Positions 32,828 through 41,506 of a stretch of 64,000 nucleotides of DNA are shown piece after piece; the stretch's first letter is position 1; each line of letters begins with the position of its first letter. The notes beneath the pieces were generated by a model. It saw only the letters and a list, made by a program, of their open reading frames with translations. It made no database searches and was not told the origin of the DNA. Both the position numbers and the translations under genes were made by a program. The DNA comes from Streptomyces sp. NRRL F-6676 (GTDB lineage Bacteria; Actinomycetota; Actinomycetes; Streptomycetales; Streptomycetaceae). The stretch is taken from assembly GCF_000725625.1 (NCBI RefSeq), contig NZ_KL647085.1, positions 96,354 through 160,353 on the forward strand, read 5' to 3'.

Positions 32828-34648
32828 CTATTCGTGTGCCGCCGCCAGCGAGATCGGCGCGGGGCGGGTGGCGGTGAGGCTGGTCCACACGCTCGCCGCG
32901 CCGACGACGAGGAACCCGCCCAGGACGGTGAGCCAGGTGATGCCCCACGGCATCACCAGCGTGCCGGAGATCCCGCTGACACCGATCAGTGAGGCCAGTG
33001 CCGCCAGCCAGCCCAGCAGTATGCCGGTGACGGCGACGACGGCCGCTTCGAGCAACGCGCTGCCGACGACCTGCCCGCGGCTGAAGCCCGTGAGCCGTGC
33101 CACGGCGAACTCGCGGCGGCGTTCCCCGGCGGCGATGACGACCGCGTTGACCAGGGCGATGACGGCGTAGAGCGAGCTCAGGCCCATGATCGCCTTCATG
33201 ACTCCGGCGTTGAGGGTGTCCTGTGCGTGGTCGCTCCGCGCGATGTACGCGTCGACGGTCGAGACCGGCTGCGGCAGGGTGGACGCGACGGTGGCCCGAT
33301 CGGCGTCCGGCCGGAGCCGCACGAGGGACTGCGCGCGGCCGAGCGCGGACGACGGGACCAGGTCGTGCGGCAGCAGGTATTCCGGGCCCCCGTTGAGTTT
33401 CGGCGGGAGCACGGCCACCACGCGCACGGTGAGCGTCTTCCCGCCCGCCCGGATGCCCACGGTCGAGCCGAGTGTTCCGCCCGCCGCCGCGACCGTGGCG
33501 CCGTGCAGGTCGGCGTACGAGCCCGCGACCAGAGGCAGCCGGTGCACCCGCTGGTATGCGGCCGGGTCGACGGCGAGCGCCTCCACCTCGTCGGTCTCGG
33601 TGTCGGTGTCGCCTCCGTAGTGCGTGACGGTGGTGGCCTCGACGGACAGGGAGTACTCGTTCGACACGGCCGCGACACCCGGTGTGCCGGGCGCGACCGG
33701 TCCGGTGGCGACGAGGTCGGCGTGCAGGTCGTCGGCCAGTTGGCGCCGTGCGCCCGCGGAGAGCGTGTCGAACGTGCCGGCCAGCCCGATCGCGAGCGCC
33801 ACCAGGACGAGCAGCGGTGCGGCGGTGGACGCGCTGCGGCGGACGCCGTCGCGCAGATTGGCCCGCGCGAGCGAGCCGAGCGGGGTACGGCCGGCGAGGC
33901 CGGCGGTGAGCCGTCCGACCAGCGGCACGACGACCGGGCTGAGTGCGCTGAGGGCGAGCGCGAGGGCGACCGTGGAGTTGACCGCCAGCGGGATGGCCCC
34001 GTTGGGGCTGTCGACGGCCGTCGCGACCGACATGAGGACGACCCCCACGACGAGCAGCGAGATGCCGAGGAACCAGCGGGAGCCGGTCATCACCTTCGCG
34101 GCGGCGCCGGTCTCCCGCAGCGCCTCCAGCGGGCGCACGCGAGAGGCCCGGCGCGACGCGGCGAGCACCCCGGCCTGCGCGACGCCGATGCCGATTCCCG
34201 CGGAGACCCACAGGACCCAGCCGTGCCAGGCGGCGCTGAACGAACCGGGCAGGAAACCGAGGTTCGTGAGCAGCGACGTCTGCGCGCTCATCACGACCGC
34301 TCCGGCCGGTATCCCGAGCACGGTGCCGACGACGCCGAGCAGGAGCGCCTCGGACAGCAGCAGCCGCCGGATCTGGCCGCGGCTGCCGCCGACGAGGCGC
34401 AGCAGCGCGAGGTCGCGGCGGCGCTGGGCGATGGTGAAGGCGAACGTCGAGCTGACGATGAAGACCGCGAGGAACGACGACACCCCCAGCGACATCCCGA
34501 GGATCGCGATCGCCTCCCCGTACTTTCCGGCGGAGGCGACGATCAGCAGCGACGACTGCACGATCGCGACGCCGAGTGCGACGGTGATGACGGCGCCGAC
34601 GAACAGGCGCCAGCGTTCCCGGAAGGTGGCGAAGGACAGGGTGAGCAT
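32828..34648 (-). CDS. FtsX/MacB-type ABC transporter permease
   Basis: 606 residues. Helices at the N-terminus, in the middle and at the C-terminus, around two FtsX domains (FIVSSTFAFTIAQRRRDLALLRLVGGSR and VNAVVIAAGERRREFAVARL), each with the RR-x-FA/LL-R coupling segment that contacts the ATPase. This is the fused two-domain form common in Streptomyces exporters of peptides or lipids. Its ATG overlaps the ATPase stop by one base (TGATG), so the two are made together. Confidence 0.92.
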   Translation of the reverse strand: MLTLSFATFRERWRLFVGAVITVALGVAIVQSSLLIVASAGKYGEAIAILGMSLGVSSFLAVFIVSSTFAFTIAQRRRDLALLRLVGGSRGQIRRLLLSEALLLGVVGTVLGIPAGAVVMSAQTSLLTNLGFLPGSFSAAWHGWVLWVSAGIGIGVAQAGVLAASRRASRVRPLEALRETGAAAKVMTGSRWFLGISLLVVGVVLMSVATAVDSPNGAIPLAVNSTVALALALSALSPVVVPLVGRLTAGLAGRTPLGSLARANLRDGVRRSASTAAPLLVLVALAIGLAGTFDTLSAGARRQLADDLHADLVATGPVAPGTPGVAAVSNEYSLSVEATTVTHYGGDTDTETDEVEALAVDPAAYQRVHRLPLVAGSYADLHGATVAAAGGTLGSTVGIRAGGKTLTVRVVAVLPPKLNGGPEYLLPHDLVPSSALGRAQSLVRLRPDADRATVASTLPQPVSTVDAYIARSDHAQDTLNAGVMKAIMGLSSLYAVIALVNAVVIAAGERRREFAVARLTGFSRGQVVGSALLEAAVVAVTGILLGWLAALASLIGVSGISGTLVMPWGITWLTVLGGFLVVGAASVWTSLTATRPAPISLAAAHE

Positions 34649-35394
34649 CAGACCTCCAGTGCGGCGAGCCGGTCGGCGACCTCGCGTACCGAGGGACGGA
34701 CAACACGGTCGACGATGCGCCCGTCGCAGAGGAAGACGACGGAGTCGGCGGCGGCCGCGGCGGCCGGGTCGTGGGTGACCATGACGATCGTCTGCTCCGA
34801 GACATCGACCATCGAGCGCAGGAGCGCGAGCACGACCCGTGCGGACCGGGAGTCGAGCGCGCCGGTCGGTTCGTCCGCGAACAGGACCGCGGGGTGCGTG
34901 ATCATGGCGCGCGCGAGCGCGACGCGTTGCTGCTGACCCCCGGAGAGTTCCCGGGGCCGATGGCGAAGCCGTTCGCCGAGCCCGACGTCGGTGAGGACGG
35001 CACGGACGTCCTTGACGGACACCTTGCGGCCGGCCAGCCGCAGCGGCAGGGCGACGTTCTGCTCGGCGGTGAGGGAGCCGACCAGGTTGAAGCTCTGGAA
35101 CACGAAGCCGATCTCCCCGCGCCGCAGCTGGGTGAGCTCCTGTTCGGAAGCGGTGGCGAGATCGCGCTCGCCGAGGAGGACCTGCCCGTCGGTGGGGCGC
35201 TCGAGGCCGGCCGCGCAGTGCAGGAGGGTGGACTTGCCGGATCCGGACGGTCCCATCACGGCGGTCCACGTACCGCGCGCGAAGCCGATGTCGACTCCGT
35301 CGAGGGCGCGGACGCGTGCCTGCTTGCCGCCGTACTCCCGGACCACGCCACGGAGCGAGACGGCCGTGTCCGTGTGCTTCTGAAGGAGGGTCAT
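34648..35394 (-). CDS. ABC transporter ATP-binding protein (LolD/MacB type)
   Basis: 248 residues from the ATG at 35394; an in-frame TTG further upstream is not needed. Walker A GPSGSGKST, Q-loop FVFQSFNL, signature LSGGQQQRVA, Walker B AVLFADEPTGALD and the H-loop VTHD are complete. DEPTGALD is typical of the LolD/MacB/FtsE family that drives mechanotransmission through FtsX-type permeases. It pairs with the next gene; the substrate is unknown. Confidence 0.92.
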   Translation of the reverse strand: MTLLQKHTDTAVSLRGVVREYGGKQARVRALDGVDIGFARGTWTAVMGPSGSGKSTLLHCAAGLERPTDGQVLLGERDLATASEQELTQLRRGEIGFVFQSFNLVGSLTAEQNVALPLRLAGRKVSVKDVRAVLTDVGLGERLRHRPRELSGGQQQRVALARAMITHPAVLFADEPTGALDSRSARVVLALLRSMVDVSEQTIVMVTHDPAAAAAADSVVFLCDGRIVDRVVRPSVREVADRLAALEV

Positions 35395-35565
35395 CGTGTG
35401 TGTTCGCTCATCTCTCGTCGGTAGTGGAGAAACTACGGACAAGACCGCTCCCGCACGTCACCCCGCGGTGGACAATGTCCCGTAGCTCGCACGGGGGACG
35501 GGCTCGGGCAGGAGGGTTCACGAGCCGGATCGCGCGGGCCGCGGGCGGAAGGCTGCCTGACAGCG

Positions 35566-35605
35566 GTCCGCACGCACACGTCGGCCCCGACGTGTGCGTG
35601 CGGAC
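35566..35605. terminator. 19-bp palindromic stem-loop
   Basis: GTCCGCACGCACACGTCGG (35566-35584) pairs perfectly with 35587-35605, leaving two central bases. It lies just after the tetR stop and before the ABC ATPase start on the same strand, so it should separate the two transcripts. Confidence 0.75.
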
Positions 35606-35632
35606 GGTGAACTCGGCTGTGCCGGACAGGTG

Positions 35633-36223
35633 TCAGTCGCGCGCGGCGAGAGTCCGGGCCAGTGCGTCGAGGGTCACGTCGACGATGGTGCGCAGTTGGT
35701 CCGTGGTGGTGCCGGCGCGGCTCATGAGGGCGAGGGACTGGTTCACGGCTGCGAGGTGGGTGGCGTGGGAGTCGGCCGCCTCGTCGTGGAGTCGGCCGGC
35801 CTTCAGGGCGGCGCGTAGTCGGGTGTGCTGGAAGCCGATCGCCTCGCGTGCGCGGGACGCGACCTTCGCGCTCAGTGCCGGGGTCGCCATGACGGTCTGG
35901 GCCACCAGACATCCGTCGGGCAGACCGGGGTCCGCGATGCGTTCCAGGGTGACGTCGAAGAACGCCCGGGCGGCTGCCAGGGGTTGGCCGGCGGCGCGGG
36001 ACAACGCGGCGTCGTACTTGTCTCCGTAGCGCGTGGTGTAGCGCTCCAGGCAGCGCAGGAACAGCGTGTCCTTGTCGCCGAGCGAGGAGTAGATGGAGCT
36101 GCGGTTCAGCCCGGTCGCCTTGGACAGGTCGTCCACCGACGTGTCCGCGTAGCCGGACCGCCAGAACTGGATCATCGCGGCGTCGAGCGCCGTGTCGACG
36201 TCGAACTGCTTCCTGCCTGCCAC
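35633..36223 (-). CDS. TetR-family regulator
   Basis: About 196 residues from GTG 36223. The N-terminal HTH reads ALDAAMIQFWRSGYADTSVD and LSKATGLNRSSIYSSLGDKD, the AcrR/TetR signature; the rest is a helical ligand domain of the type found in regulators like YxaF/LmrA. It is divergent from the alpha/beta hydrolase gene, with a perfect 11-bp-arm palindrome between them. It most likely represses both itself and the hydrolase until a small hydrophobic ligand binds. Confidence 0.9.
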   Translation of the reverse strand: MAGRKQFDVDTALDAAMIQFWRSGYADTSVDDLSKATGLNRSSIYSSLGDKDTLFLRCLERYTTRYGDKYDAALSRAAGQPLAAARAFFDVTLERIADPGLPDGCLVAQTVMATPALSAKVASRAREAIGFQHTRLRAALKAGRLHDEAADSHATHLAAVNQSLALMSRAGTTTDQLRTIVDVTLDALARTLAARD

Positions 36224-36277
36224 TCGGCCCCGCCTTCCTCTTTCCTTGTCCTTCGCCTCCCGGTGGCAGCCATTCTT

Positions 36278-36305
36278 CCATCTTGAACTGAATGGTTCAA
36301 GATGG
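36278..36305. promoter_or_regulatory. TetR operator between tetR and hydrolase
   Basis: CCATCTTGAAC (36278-36288), TGAATG, GTTCAAGATGG (36295-36305): perfect 11-base arms with a six-base centre. It lies 55 bases upstream of the regulator start and 65 bases upstream of the hydrolase start. Placement and symmetry fit an autorepressed divergent pair. Confidence 0.8.
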
Positions 36306-36369
36306 GGTAAGGTGAGGGCACACCGGGCGGCACCCTCGTGCGCCGGTGGAAGAAGAGTGGAGGAGAACC

Positions 36370-37341
36370 ATGAGCTGTCCCGCGAGCGTCCCCCCTGTCT
36401 CCGGCGATCCGGTCGGTGAGCTGCCGTTGCCCGACCTGGCCGGGTTCGGTCACCGTTGGGTCGACACGGGTGGCGTCCGGCTGCACGCGGTCGAGGGCGG
36501 CCGGGCGGACGGCCCGGCGGTCGTGCTGCTCGCCGGGTTTCCGCAGACGTGGTGGGCATGGCGTGCGGTGATGCCCCACCTGGCCGACCGCTTCCGTGTC
36601 ATCGCGATCGACCTGCCCGGCCAGGGCCACTCCGAGCGCCCGGACATCAGCTACGACACGCACACGGTCGCCGCGCATGTGCACGCCGCGGTCGAGGCGC
36701 TCGGCGTTCCGGCGTACTGGCTGGCCGCCCACGACATCGGCGCGTGGGTCGCCTTCTCCCTCGCCCTGAAGTACCCGGGCCGACTGCGTGGCCTGGCACT
36801 GCTCGACGCCGGCATCCCGGGCATCACCCTCCCCGAGTCCGTCCCGACCGATCCCGAACGGGCGTACAAGACCTGGCACTTCGCCTTCCACCTCGTGCCC
36901 GGGTTGCCCGAGACACTGCTCACCGGCCGCGAACGCGAGTACGTCGGCTGGTTCCTGAAGACCAAGGCTCTGTCCGACGTCACCTTCGGCGACGCCGACA
37001 TCGAGCACTACGCCGCCTCCGTGGCCGCCGGCGGCGGGCTCCGTGCGTGTCTGGCCTACTACCGGGACGCCGCCGAGTCGGCGCGGAAGAACCACGAAGC
37101 GCTGGCACAACAGCGCCTGACCGTCCCGGTGCTGGGGATCTCCGGCAGTCACGGATCCATCCCCGACATGGCGGCCTCCCTCGGGCCGTGGGCCGAGCAT
37201 GTCACCGGGTGCGTCGTGCCGGAGGCGGGACACTTCCTTCCCGACGAGCAGCCCGGCGCCGTCGCCGCCGCGCTGACCGGCTTCGTCACCGAAGAGGCGT
37301 CCGCGGTGCTCAGGCCCCGGGACTCGCGGCCAGGGACGTGA
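36370..37341 (+). CDS. Alpha/beta hydrolase (epoxide hydrolase-like)
   Basis: 323 residues; AGGAG before the ATG. The fold starts VVLLAGFPQTWWAWR (oxyanion HGxP-type region, here AGFP). The nucleophile elbow is AAHDIGAWVAF, with Asp as in soluble epoxide hydrolases and haloalkane dehalogenases, and the catalytic His is in EAGHFLPDEQP. A cap domain lies around YKTWHFAFHLVPGLPE. It is probably a detoxifying epoxide or ester hydrolase induced through the TetR gene opposite. The last 32 bases overlap the convergent Lrp gene. Confidence 0.88.
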   Translation: MSCPASVPPVSGDPVGELPLPDLAGFGHRWVDTGGVRLHAVEGGRADGPAVVLLAGFPQTWWAWRAVMPHLADRFRVIAIDLPGQGHSERPDISYDTHTVAAHVHAAVEALGVPAYWLAAHDIGAWVAFSLALKYPGRLRGLALLDAGIPGITLPESVPTDPERAYKTWHFAFHLVPGLPETLLTGREREYVGWFLKTKALSDVTFGDADIEHYAASVAAGGGLRACLAYYRDAAESARKNHEALAQQRLTVPVLGISGSHGSIPDMAASLGPWAEHVTGCVVPEAGHFLPDEQPGAVAAALTGFVTEEASAVLRPRDSRPGT

Positions 37342-37777
37342 GCGCGCGGTCCGGGAGGGGGCTGGAGTAGACGATGCTCGTGGTGACGGAGCCGAGGCCG
37401 GCGATGCGGCCCGTCGTCGTCTCCAGGTGGCGCATCGAGCGCGCGAGGACCTTGAGGACGAAGCAGTCCTCACCGGTGACATGGTGGGCTTCCATGATCT
37501 CGGGGGTGGTCGCGACCAGGTCCTGGAACGGTTTGTAGTTGCCCGTGGGGTAGCGGAGACGGACGAACGCCATGATGCCGAGGCCCAGCCGTTCCGGGTC
37601 CACCACGGCCGAGTAGCCGCGGATCACCCCGCTCTCCTCCAGCCGCCGCACCCGTTCGGTGACGACACTGGCCGACATGGACACCGTCCGGGCCAGCTCG
37701 GCGTAACTGGCCCGGCCGTCCCGCTGGAGGGCCTCCAGGATGCGCATGTCGGTCTCGTCCAGGGAATCGGCGGTCAT
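37310..37777 (-). CDS. Lrp/AsnC-family regulator
   Basis: 155 residues from ATG 37777. N-terminal winged HTH (DETDMRILEALQRDGRASYA, then SVVTERVRRLEESGVI) followed by a RAM/AsnC ligand domain (AHHVTGEDCFVLKVLARSM). Lrp proteins sense amino acids and often control the neighbouring divergent gene, here a rhodanese-domain gene 93 bases away. This combination (Lrp opposite rhodanese) is common in actinobacteria. Confidence 0.92.
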   Translation of the reverse strand: MTADSLDETDMRILEALQRDGRASYAELARTVSMSASVVTERVRRLEESGVIRGYSAVVDPERLGLGIMAFVRLRYPTGNYKPFQDLVATTPEIMEAHHVTGEDCFVLKVLARSMRHLETTTGRIAGLGSVTTSIVYSSPLPDRALTSLAASPGA

Positions 37778-37870
37778 GAGGGAGAAGTACCACGGTTTCC
37801 CCGGTGGAAGCCAGATACGGCCGTTGAGCGTCCGTTCCCGGGGGCGGCTGTGCTTCATAGGGTTTTTCCC

Positions 37871-38344
37871 ATGACTCACACCGTCGCGCGTCCCGCGCCG
37901 CACGTACCGTCCGCGGCCCCCGCCGAGGCCGCCGCGTTCTTCGCCGCCCGTCTCACCTTCCAGGCGGACGTCTCCGACGTCCGTGCCTCGCTCGACTCCG
38001 GCGACCCGGGCTTCGTCCTGGTCGACTCGCGCGGGAGCGCCGGGTGGGAGCAGGGACATGTGCCGGGCGCGGTCCACCTGCCCACCGCCGACATTCCCGC
38101 CCGGGCCGCGCATGTGCTCGACCCGCGGGTGCCGGTCATCACCTACTGCTGGGGGCCCGGCTGCGACGGCGCCACCCGCGCGGCCCTCGCCCTCGCCCAA
38201 CTCGGTTACCGGGTCAAGGAGATGATCGGCGGCATCGAGTACTGGACCCGCGAGGGCTTCCCCGTCGAGTCGTCGGCCGGCATCGAGCACCACCCGGCGG
38301 ATCCGCTGACCGCTCCTACGGGCTCGCCCGGCTGCGCTTGTTAG
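37871..38344 (+). CDS. Rhodanese-like sulfurtransferase
   Basis: 157 residues, single rhodanese domain: FVLVDSRGSAGWEQGHVPGA and the active-site loop TYCWGPGCDGAT, with Cys as persulfide carrier. The loop is longer than the six-residue loop of classical sulfurtransferases, and the second Cys three residues on could allow disulfide chemistry. It ends with a CAC tail. Probably controlled by the divergent Lrp regulator; the acceptor is unknown. Confidence 0.88.
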   Translation: MTHTVARPAPHVPSAAPAEAAAFFAARLTFQADVSDVRASLDSGDPGFVLVDSRGSAGWEQGHVPGAVHLPTADIPARAAHVLDPRVPVITYCWGPGCDGATRAALALAQLGYRVKEMIGGIEYWTREGFPVESSAGIEHHPADPLTAPTGSPGCAC

Positions 38345-38382
38345 GGTCCTTCTGACGGATCTCCGCGGCGTCGGCGTGCCCG

Positions 38383-38443
38383 TCGGCCGGCCCTTGTGGC
38401 GACGGCCCGCTCATCGGCCGGCCTTGTGACGCCGGCCCGCTCG
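38383..38443. repeat. Imperfect ~31-base tandem repeat
   Basis: TCGGCCGGCCCTTGTGGCGA... (38383-38413) is followed directly by TCGGCCGGCCTTGTGACGCC... (38414-38443). The two units differ by a deletion and a few substitutions. It lies between the rhodanese and dehydratase genes and has no coding support. Confidence 0.7.
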
Positions 38444-38513
38444 CCGGCGGTTACCGTCGTCGCTGCCGGACGGCCATGACGGGGTCGTCCTCCTGTCCGA
38501 TCGGAGCGATGAC

Positions 38514-39503
38514 GTGCACTCACTCGCCTACGGTGACATCGAGGCCGCGACCCACCGGATCGCGGGGCGCGTCCGTCCCGTGAGCGTCGCGCCGCCGGGT
38601 CCTCCGGTGGCCGGGGGCGAGCGCATGCCGCAGGGTCAACAGGTCCATCTCGCACTGGAGTTCATGCAGTACACGGGCAGTTTCAAGGCCCGGGGCGCGC
38701 AGAACTTCCTCCAGGCCCACCGCGACGCCGGCACCCTCCCGGACATCGGTGTGACCATCGCCTCCGGCGGCAACGCGGGGCTGGCGTGTGCGTGGGCGGC
38801 CCGGCAGCAGGGCGTGCCGGCCACGGTGTTCCTGCCGGCCACCGCCCCCGCGGTGAAGGTGGCCAAGCTCCGCTCGTACGGGGCCGACGTACGCCTCGTC
38901 GGCAGTGAGTACGCGGAGGCGCTGGCGGCGTGCGCGGAGTTCGCCGCCGCCACCGGTGCGCTCACCTCGCACGCCTACGACCACCCGCTGATCGCCGCCG
39001 GGGCGGGCACCCTGCTGGAGGAGCTCCGCGCCCGGATCCCCGGCCTGGACACCGTGGTGGTCGCCGTCGGCGGGGGAGGGCTGTTCGCCGGTGTCGCGAC
39101 CGCCGCCCGGCACCACGGGATCCGTACGGTTCCGGTCGAACCGCGGAACTGCCGTGCGCTGGACGCCGCCGTCGAGGCGGGGCACCCCGTGGACGTCGCC
39201 GTGGACTCCGTCGCCGCCGATTCCCTCGGCGCCCGCCGGGCCTCCGCCATGGCCCTGCACGCCGCACAGGAGGACGGCGTACGCTCCGTGCTCGTGCCGG
39301 ACGACGAGATCGTCCGGGCCCGCCAGGAACTGTGGGACCACCACCGGCTGGCGGTCGAGCACGCCGCCGGCGCGGCCTTCGCCGCGGTCCTCGGCTCGCC
39401 GGACACCGGTCGCCCGCTCGTCGACGGCGAGCGGATCGCCGTCGTGCTGTGCGGGGCCAATACCGATCCGGGGGATCTGGTCCGGCGGCCCGGCCGCGGC
39501 TGA
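38514..39503 (+). CDS. PLP-dependent threonine/serine dehydratase-like enzyme
   Basis: 329 residues, fold-type II. The PLP lysine is in YTGSFKARGAQNF, the phosphate loop is VGGGGLFAGVA, and the SGGNAGLACAWAARQQG segment is the substrate Asn loop. Weaker similarity to true IlvA than to the serine/threonine dehydratase (catabolic or racemase-like) group; there is no ACT regulatory domain. GTG start with a modest upstream GGAG. A second, more typical dehydratase lies at 53008-53976. It stands alone after a tandem repeat. Confidence 0.85.
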   Translation: MHSLAYGDIEAATHRIAGRVRPVSVAPPGPPVAGGERMPQGQQVHLALEFMQYTGSFKARGAQNFLQAHRDAGTLPDIGVTIASGGNAGLACAWAARQQGVPATVFLPATAPAVKVAKLRSYGADVRLVGSEYAEALAACAEFAAATGALTSHAYDHPLIAAGAGTLLEELRARIPGLDTVVVAVGGGGLFAGVATAARHHGIRTVPVEPRNCRALDAAVEAGHPVDVAVDSVAADSLGARRASAMALHAAQEDGVRSVLVPDDEIVRARQELWDHHRLAVEHAAGAAFAAVLGSPDTGRPLVDGERIAVVLCGANTDPGDLVRRPGRG

Positions 39504-39853
39504 GCCTTCGGGCCGTCCCGGCATCCCCGCGTGGCGGGTCGGGGCCGGCCGGTACGTCCGCCCGTCGCCGGTGGGCACGGCCGTATCCGGGGAGGGGGAC
39601 GTTGCGCGGGCCGGGCGCACGCGACGGGCCCGCGATGTACCGGCCCGGCCCCGTGCGCGCGTGGGCGGCTTCCACGCCGTGCCGCGTCGGGGCGCGGCTC
39701 GGCGGAACGTGAACGGGAGGGCCCGCCCGTCACCTTGTAGCGGAACGAAAACGAATGTATAACGTTGTAAAATCAGGGGTGTGGGCGGAACAGGGCCGGC
39801 GGTGACTGCGCCGGGTGCCGCCCCGTCAGCCCGTTCGGGCGGCTCAGAAAGGG
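39504..39853. other. Intergenic region holding the lacI promoter and operator
   Basis: About 350 bases with no supported gene. The first 240 are GC-rich with out-of-frame open stretches only. Near the end the sequence becomes AT-rich (CGAACGTATAAC-like context), with the inverted repeat described separately at 39756-39771, then AGAAAGGG as the ribosome site of the LacI gene. Confidence 0.5.
39756..39771. promoter_or_regulatory. LacI-type operator 1 (upstream of lacI-like gene)
   Basis: TGTATAACGTTGTAAA: halves centred on the CG step pair at six of eight positions, with the CG-centred AACGTT core usual in LacI-family operators. It lies 83 bases before the regulator start, fitting autoregulation. 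A related site precedes the transporter and a perfect one precedes the GH2 gene. Confidence 0.6.
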
Positions 39854-40873
39854 ATGGACGTGCGGGTCAGCCTCAAGGACGTCGCCGCGCACGCGGGGGT
39901 CTCCATCAAAACCGTGTCCAACGTGGTGAACAACTACCAGCACGTCACCCCGGCCATGCGCGAGCGCGTCCAGAGGTCCATCGACACACTCGGCTACCGG
40001 CCGAACCTGGCCGCCCGGCATCTGCGCAAGGGGCGTACGGGTGTCATCGCGCTCGCCCTGCCGGAGCTGGGCAACCCCTACTTCGCCGAGCTGGCCGCGG
40101 CGGTCGTCGACACGGCCGCCGAGCACGACTACATCGTGCTGCTCGACCACACCGGTGGCCGTCGTGAGCAGGAGATCCTGGTCAGCCAGGGGTTCCGGGC
40201 GCGTGTCATCGACGGGCTGATCCTCAGCCCCATCGAGCTGGAGGCGGAGGACCTGCGCGACCGGGAGAACGTGCCGCTGGTCCTGCTCGGTGAGCGGGAC
40301 TACGACCTGCCCTACGACCACATCGCCATCGACAACGTCGCCGCCGCGCGGGACGCGGTCCGGCACCTGGTCTCCCTCGGGCGCCGGAACGTGGCGTTCA
40401 TCGGGGCGCGGAGCGGGCGCAGCGAGCCCGCGCAGCTCCGGGTGCGCGGCTGGCGCGAGGAGCTGGAGACGGCCGGGCTGCCCGCCGACGACGGGCTGGT
40501 CGCCGCGACGGACGGCTGGGGCCACGCGGACGGGGCGGCCGCCATGGCCCGCATCCTGGAGACGGGGCGCCGGCCGGATGCCGTGTTCGCGTACAACGAC
40601 CCGATGGCCATCGGGGCGATGCGGGTGCTGCACGAGCGGGGGCTGCGGGTGCCCGAGGACGTCGCGGTCGTCGGGTTCGACGACGTGATCGAGGGGCGGT
40701 TCGGAGCGGTGACCCTCACGTCGGTGTCTCCGGACAAGGAGGCGATCGGCCGGCTCGCGGTCGAGTCGGTCCTCGCCCGGCTGGGCGGCGACACGCGTCC
40801 GCCGTTGCGGGTGTCGGCGGATTATCGGCTGGTGGAGAGGGAGAGCACGTTGGGGAGGGGGGCGCGGGGCTGA
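39854..40873 (+). CDS. LacI-family transcriptional regulator
   Basis: 339 residues from ATG 39854. HTH at the N-terminus (SLKDVAAHAGVSIKTVSNVV, then the hinge region NLAARHLRKGRTG) and a periplasmic-binding-protein-like sugar domain (LGNPYFAELAAAVV ... VFAYNDPMAIGAMRVL ... VAVVGFDDV). It lies upstream of a sugar ABC operon on the same strand and shares operator-like sites with it, so it is the likely repressor of sugar uptake and of the GH2 glycosidase at 47518-50787. The inducer is presumably the transported sugar. Confidence 0.93.
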   Translation: MDVRVSLKDVAAHAGVSIKTVSNVVNNYQHVTPAMRERVQRSIDTLGYRPNLAARHLRKGRTGVIALALPELGNPYFAELAAAVVDTAAEHDYIVLLDHTGGRREQEILVSQGFRARVIDGLILSPIELEAEDLRDRENVPLVLLGERDYDLPYDHIAIDNVAAARDAVRHLVSLGRRNVAFIGARSGRSEPAQLRVRGWREELETAGLPADDGLVAATDGWGHADGAAAMARILETGRRPDAVFAYNDPMAIGAMRVLHERGLRVPEDVAVVGFDDVIEGRFGAVTLTSVSPDKEAIGRLAVESVLARLGGDTRPPLRVSADYRLVERESTLGRGARG

Positions 40874-40874
40874 G

Positions 40875-40891
40875 CGCGCCCCGGGGGCGCG
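40875..40891 (+). terminator. Stem-loop after lacI-like gene
   Basis: CGCGCCCC and GGGGCGCG flank a single base; the realistic stem is CGCGCC/GGCGCG with a five-base loop, followed by TCTTT. It starts directly behind the stop codon. Confidence 0.65.
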
Positions 40892-40992
40892 TCTTTGCGC
40901 CCCGTCCCGGTCGCGCGCCCACCGACGTGCGGTGCGCCCACCGGGTTGCCCCGGTTTGCGGGTTGGGCGTGTGCGGGTGGGTTGTGGCTTGT

Positions 40993-41101
40993 CGCGCAGT
41001 TCCCCGCGCCCCTGGGGGGTGCGCCTGGACTGTGTCGGGGGAGTGAGGGACGGGACGAACGAGCAGTGGCGCGCCCCGTGAGGGGCGCGGGGAACTGCGC
41101 G
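40993..41101. repeat. Dispersed Streptomyces palindrome (21-bp arms)
   Basis: CGCGCAGTTCCCCGCGCCCC plus T (40993-41013) pairs perfectly with 41081-41101 (AGGGGCGCGGGGAACTGCGC plus G). This GCAGTTCCCCGCGCCCC element is familiar from many Streptomyces intergenic regions. The arms are 67 bases apart. Confidence 0.8.
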
Positions 41102-41382
41102 CTCAGCCATGAGCGAGCCGCACTCGCGCATCCGCACTTCGAGGCAGCCCCGTAGGCGCCCCGCCCCGCGTGGAGTGCCCTCGCCCGGGGCGAACCCCCC
41201 GCGCGGAGCGCCTGCTCGCGCGGACCGCCCCTCGCGTGGGGCCCCGCCCGCGGCGCCCCCTCCACGTGGAGCGCGCACCGCCCGGGGCGAACCCCGCCCG
41301 GGGTGCACCCCCGGCTTCGCGCCGCCCCGGGGCGGGCTTCACGCGCCGTATCCGCACCGTGCGCGAGGGGTTTACAACCCCC

Positions 41383-41398
41383 TTCCAACGATGTAAAA
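41383..41398. promoter_or_regulatory. LacI-type operator 2 (upstream of sugar ABC operon)
   Basis: TTCCAACGATGTAAAA has the left half of the perfect GH2 operator (TTCCAACG) and the right half of the lacI site (TGTAAAA). A further TTTACAAC half-site lies at 41371-41378. It is about 110 bases before the substrate-binding protein gene. Confidence 0.55.
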
Positions 41399-41506
41399 AC
41401 CTCATTGCGGCGGACCTGACAGGGTCCGGCGTGGGGGAGACGCGCTGTTGGCGCTTGCTTTCGGCTCCCCCGTTCCCTTTTCAGCGTCGCCCGGATCGGG
41501 GTCACC

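Larger units (their letters stand above)
40892..41506. other. GC-rich intergenic region between lacI and sugar ABC operon
   Basis: About 615 bases without a supported gene. It contains a 21-bp inverted repeat of the dispersed Streptomyces type (40993-41101), a stretch of extreme GC with a 16-base direct repeat (GCCCGGGGCGAACCCC at 41183-41198 and 41280-41295), and, near 41371-41398, an AT-richer segment with LacI-type half-sites. The promoter of the sugar operon is probably near 41400. Confidence 0.6.
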
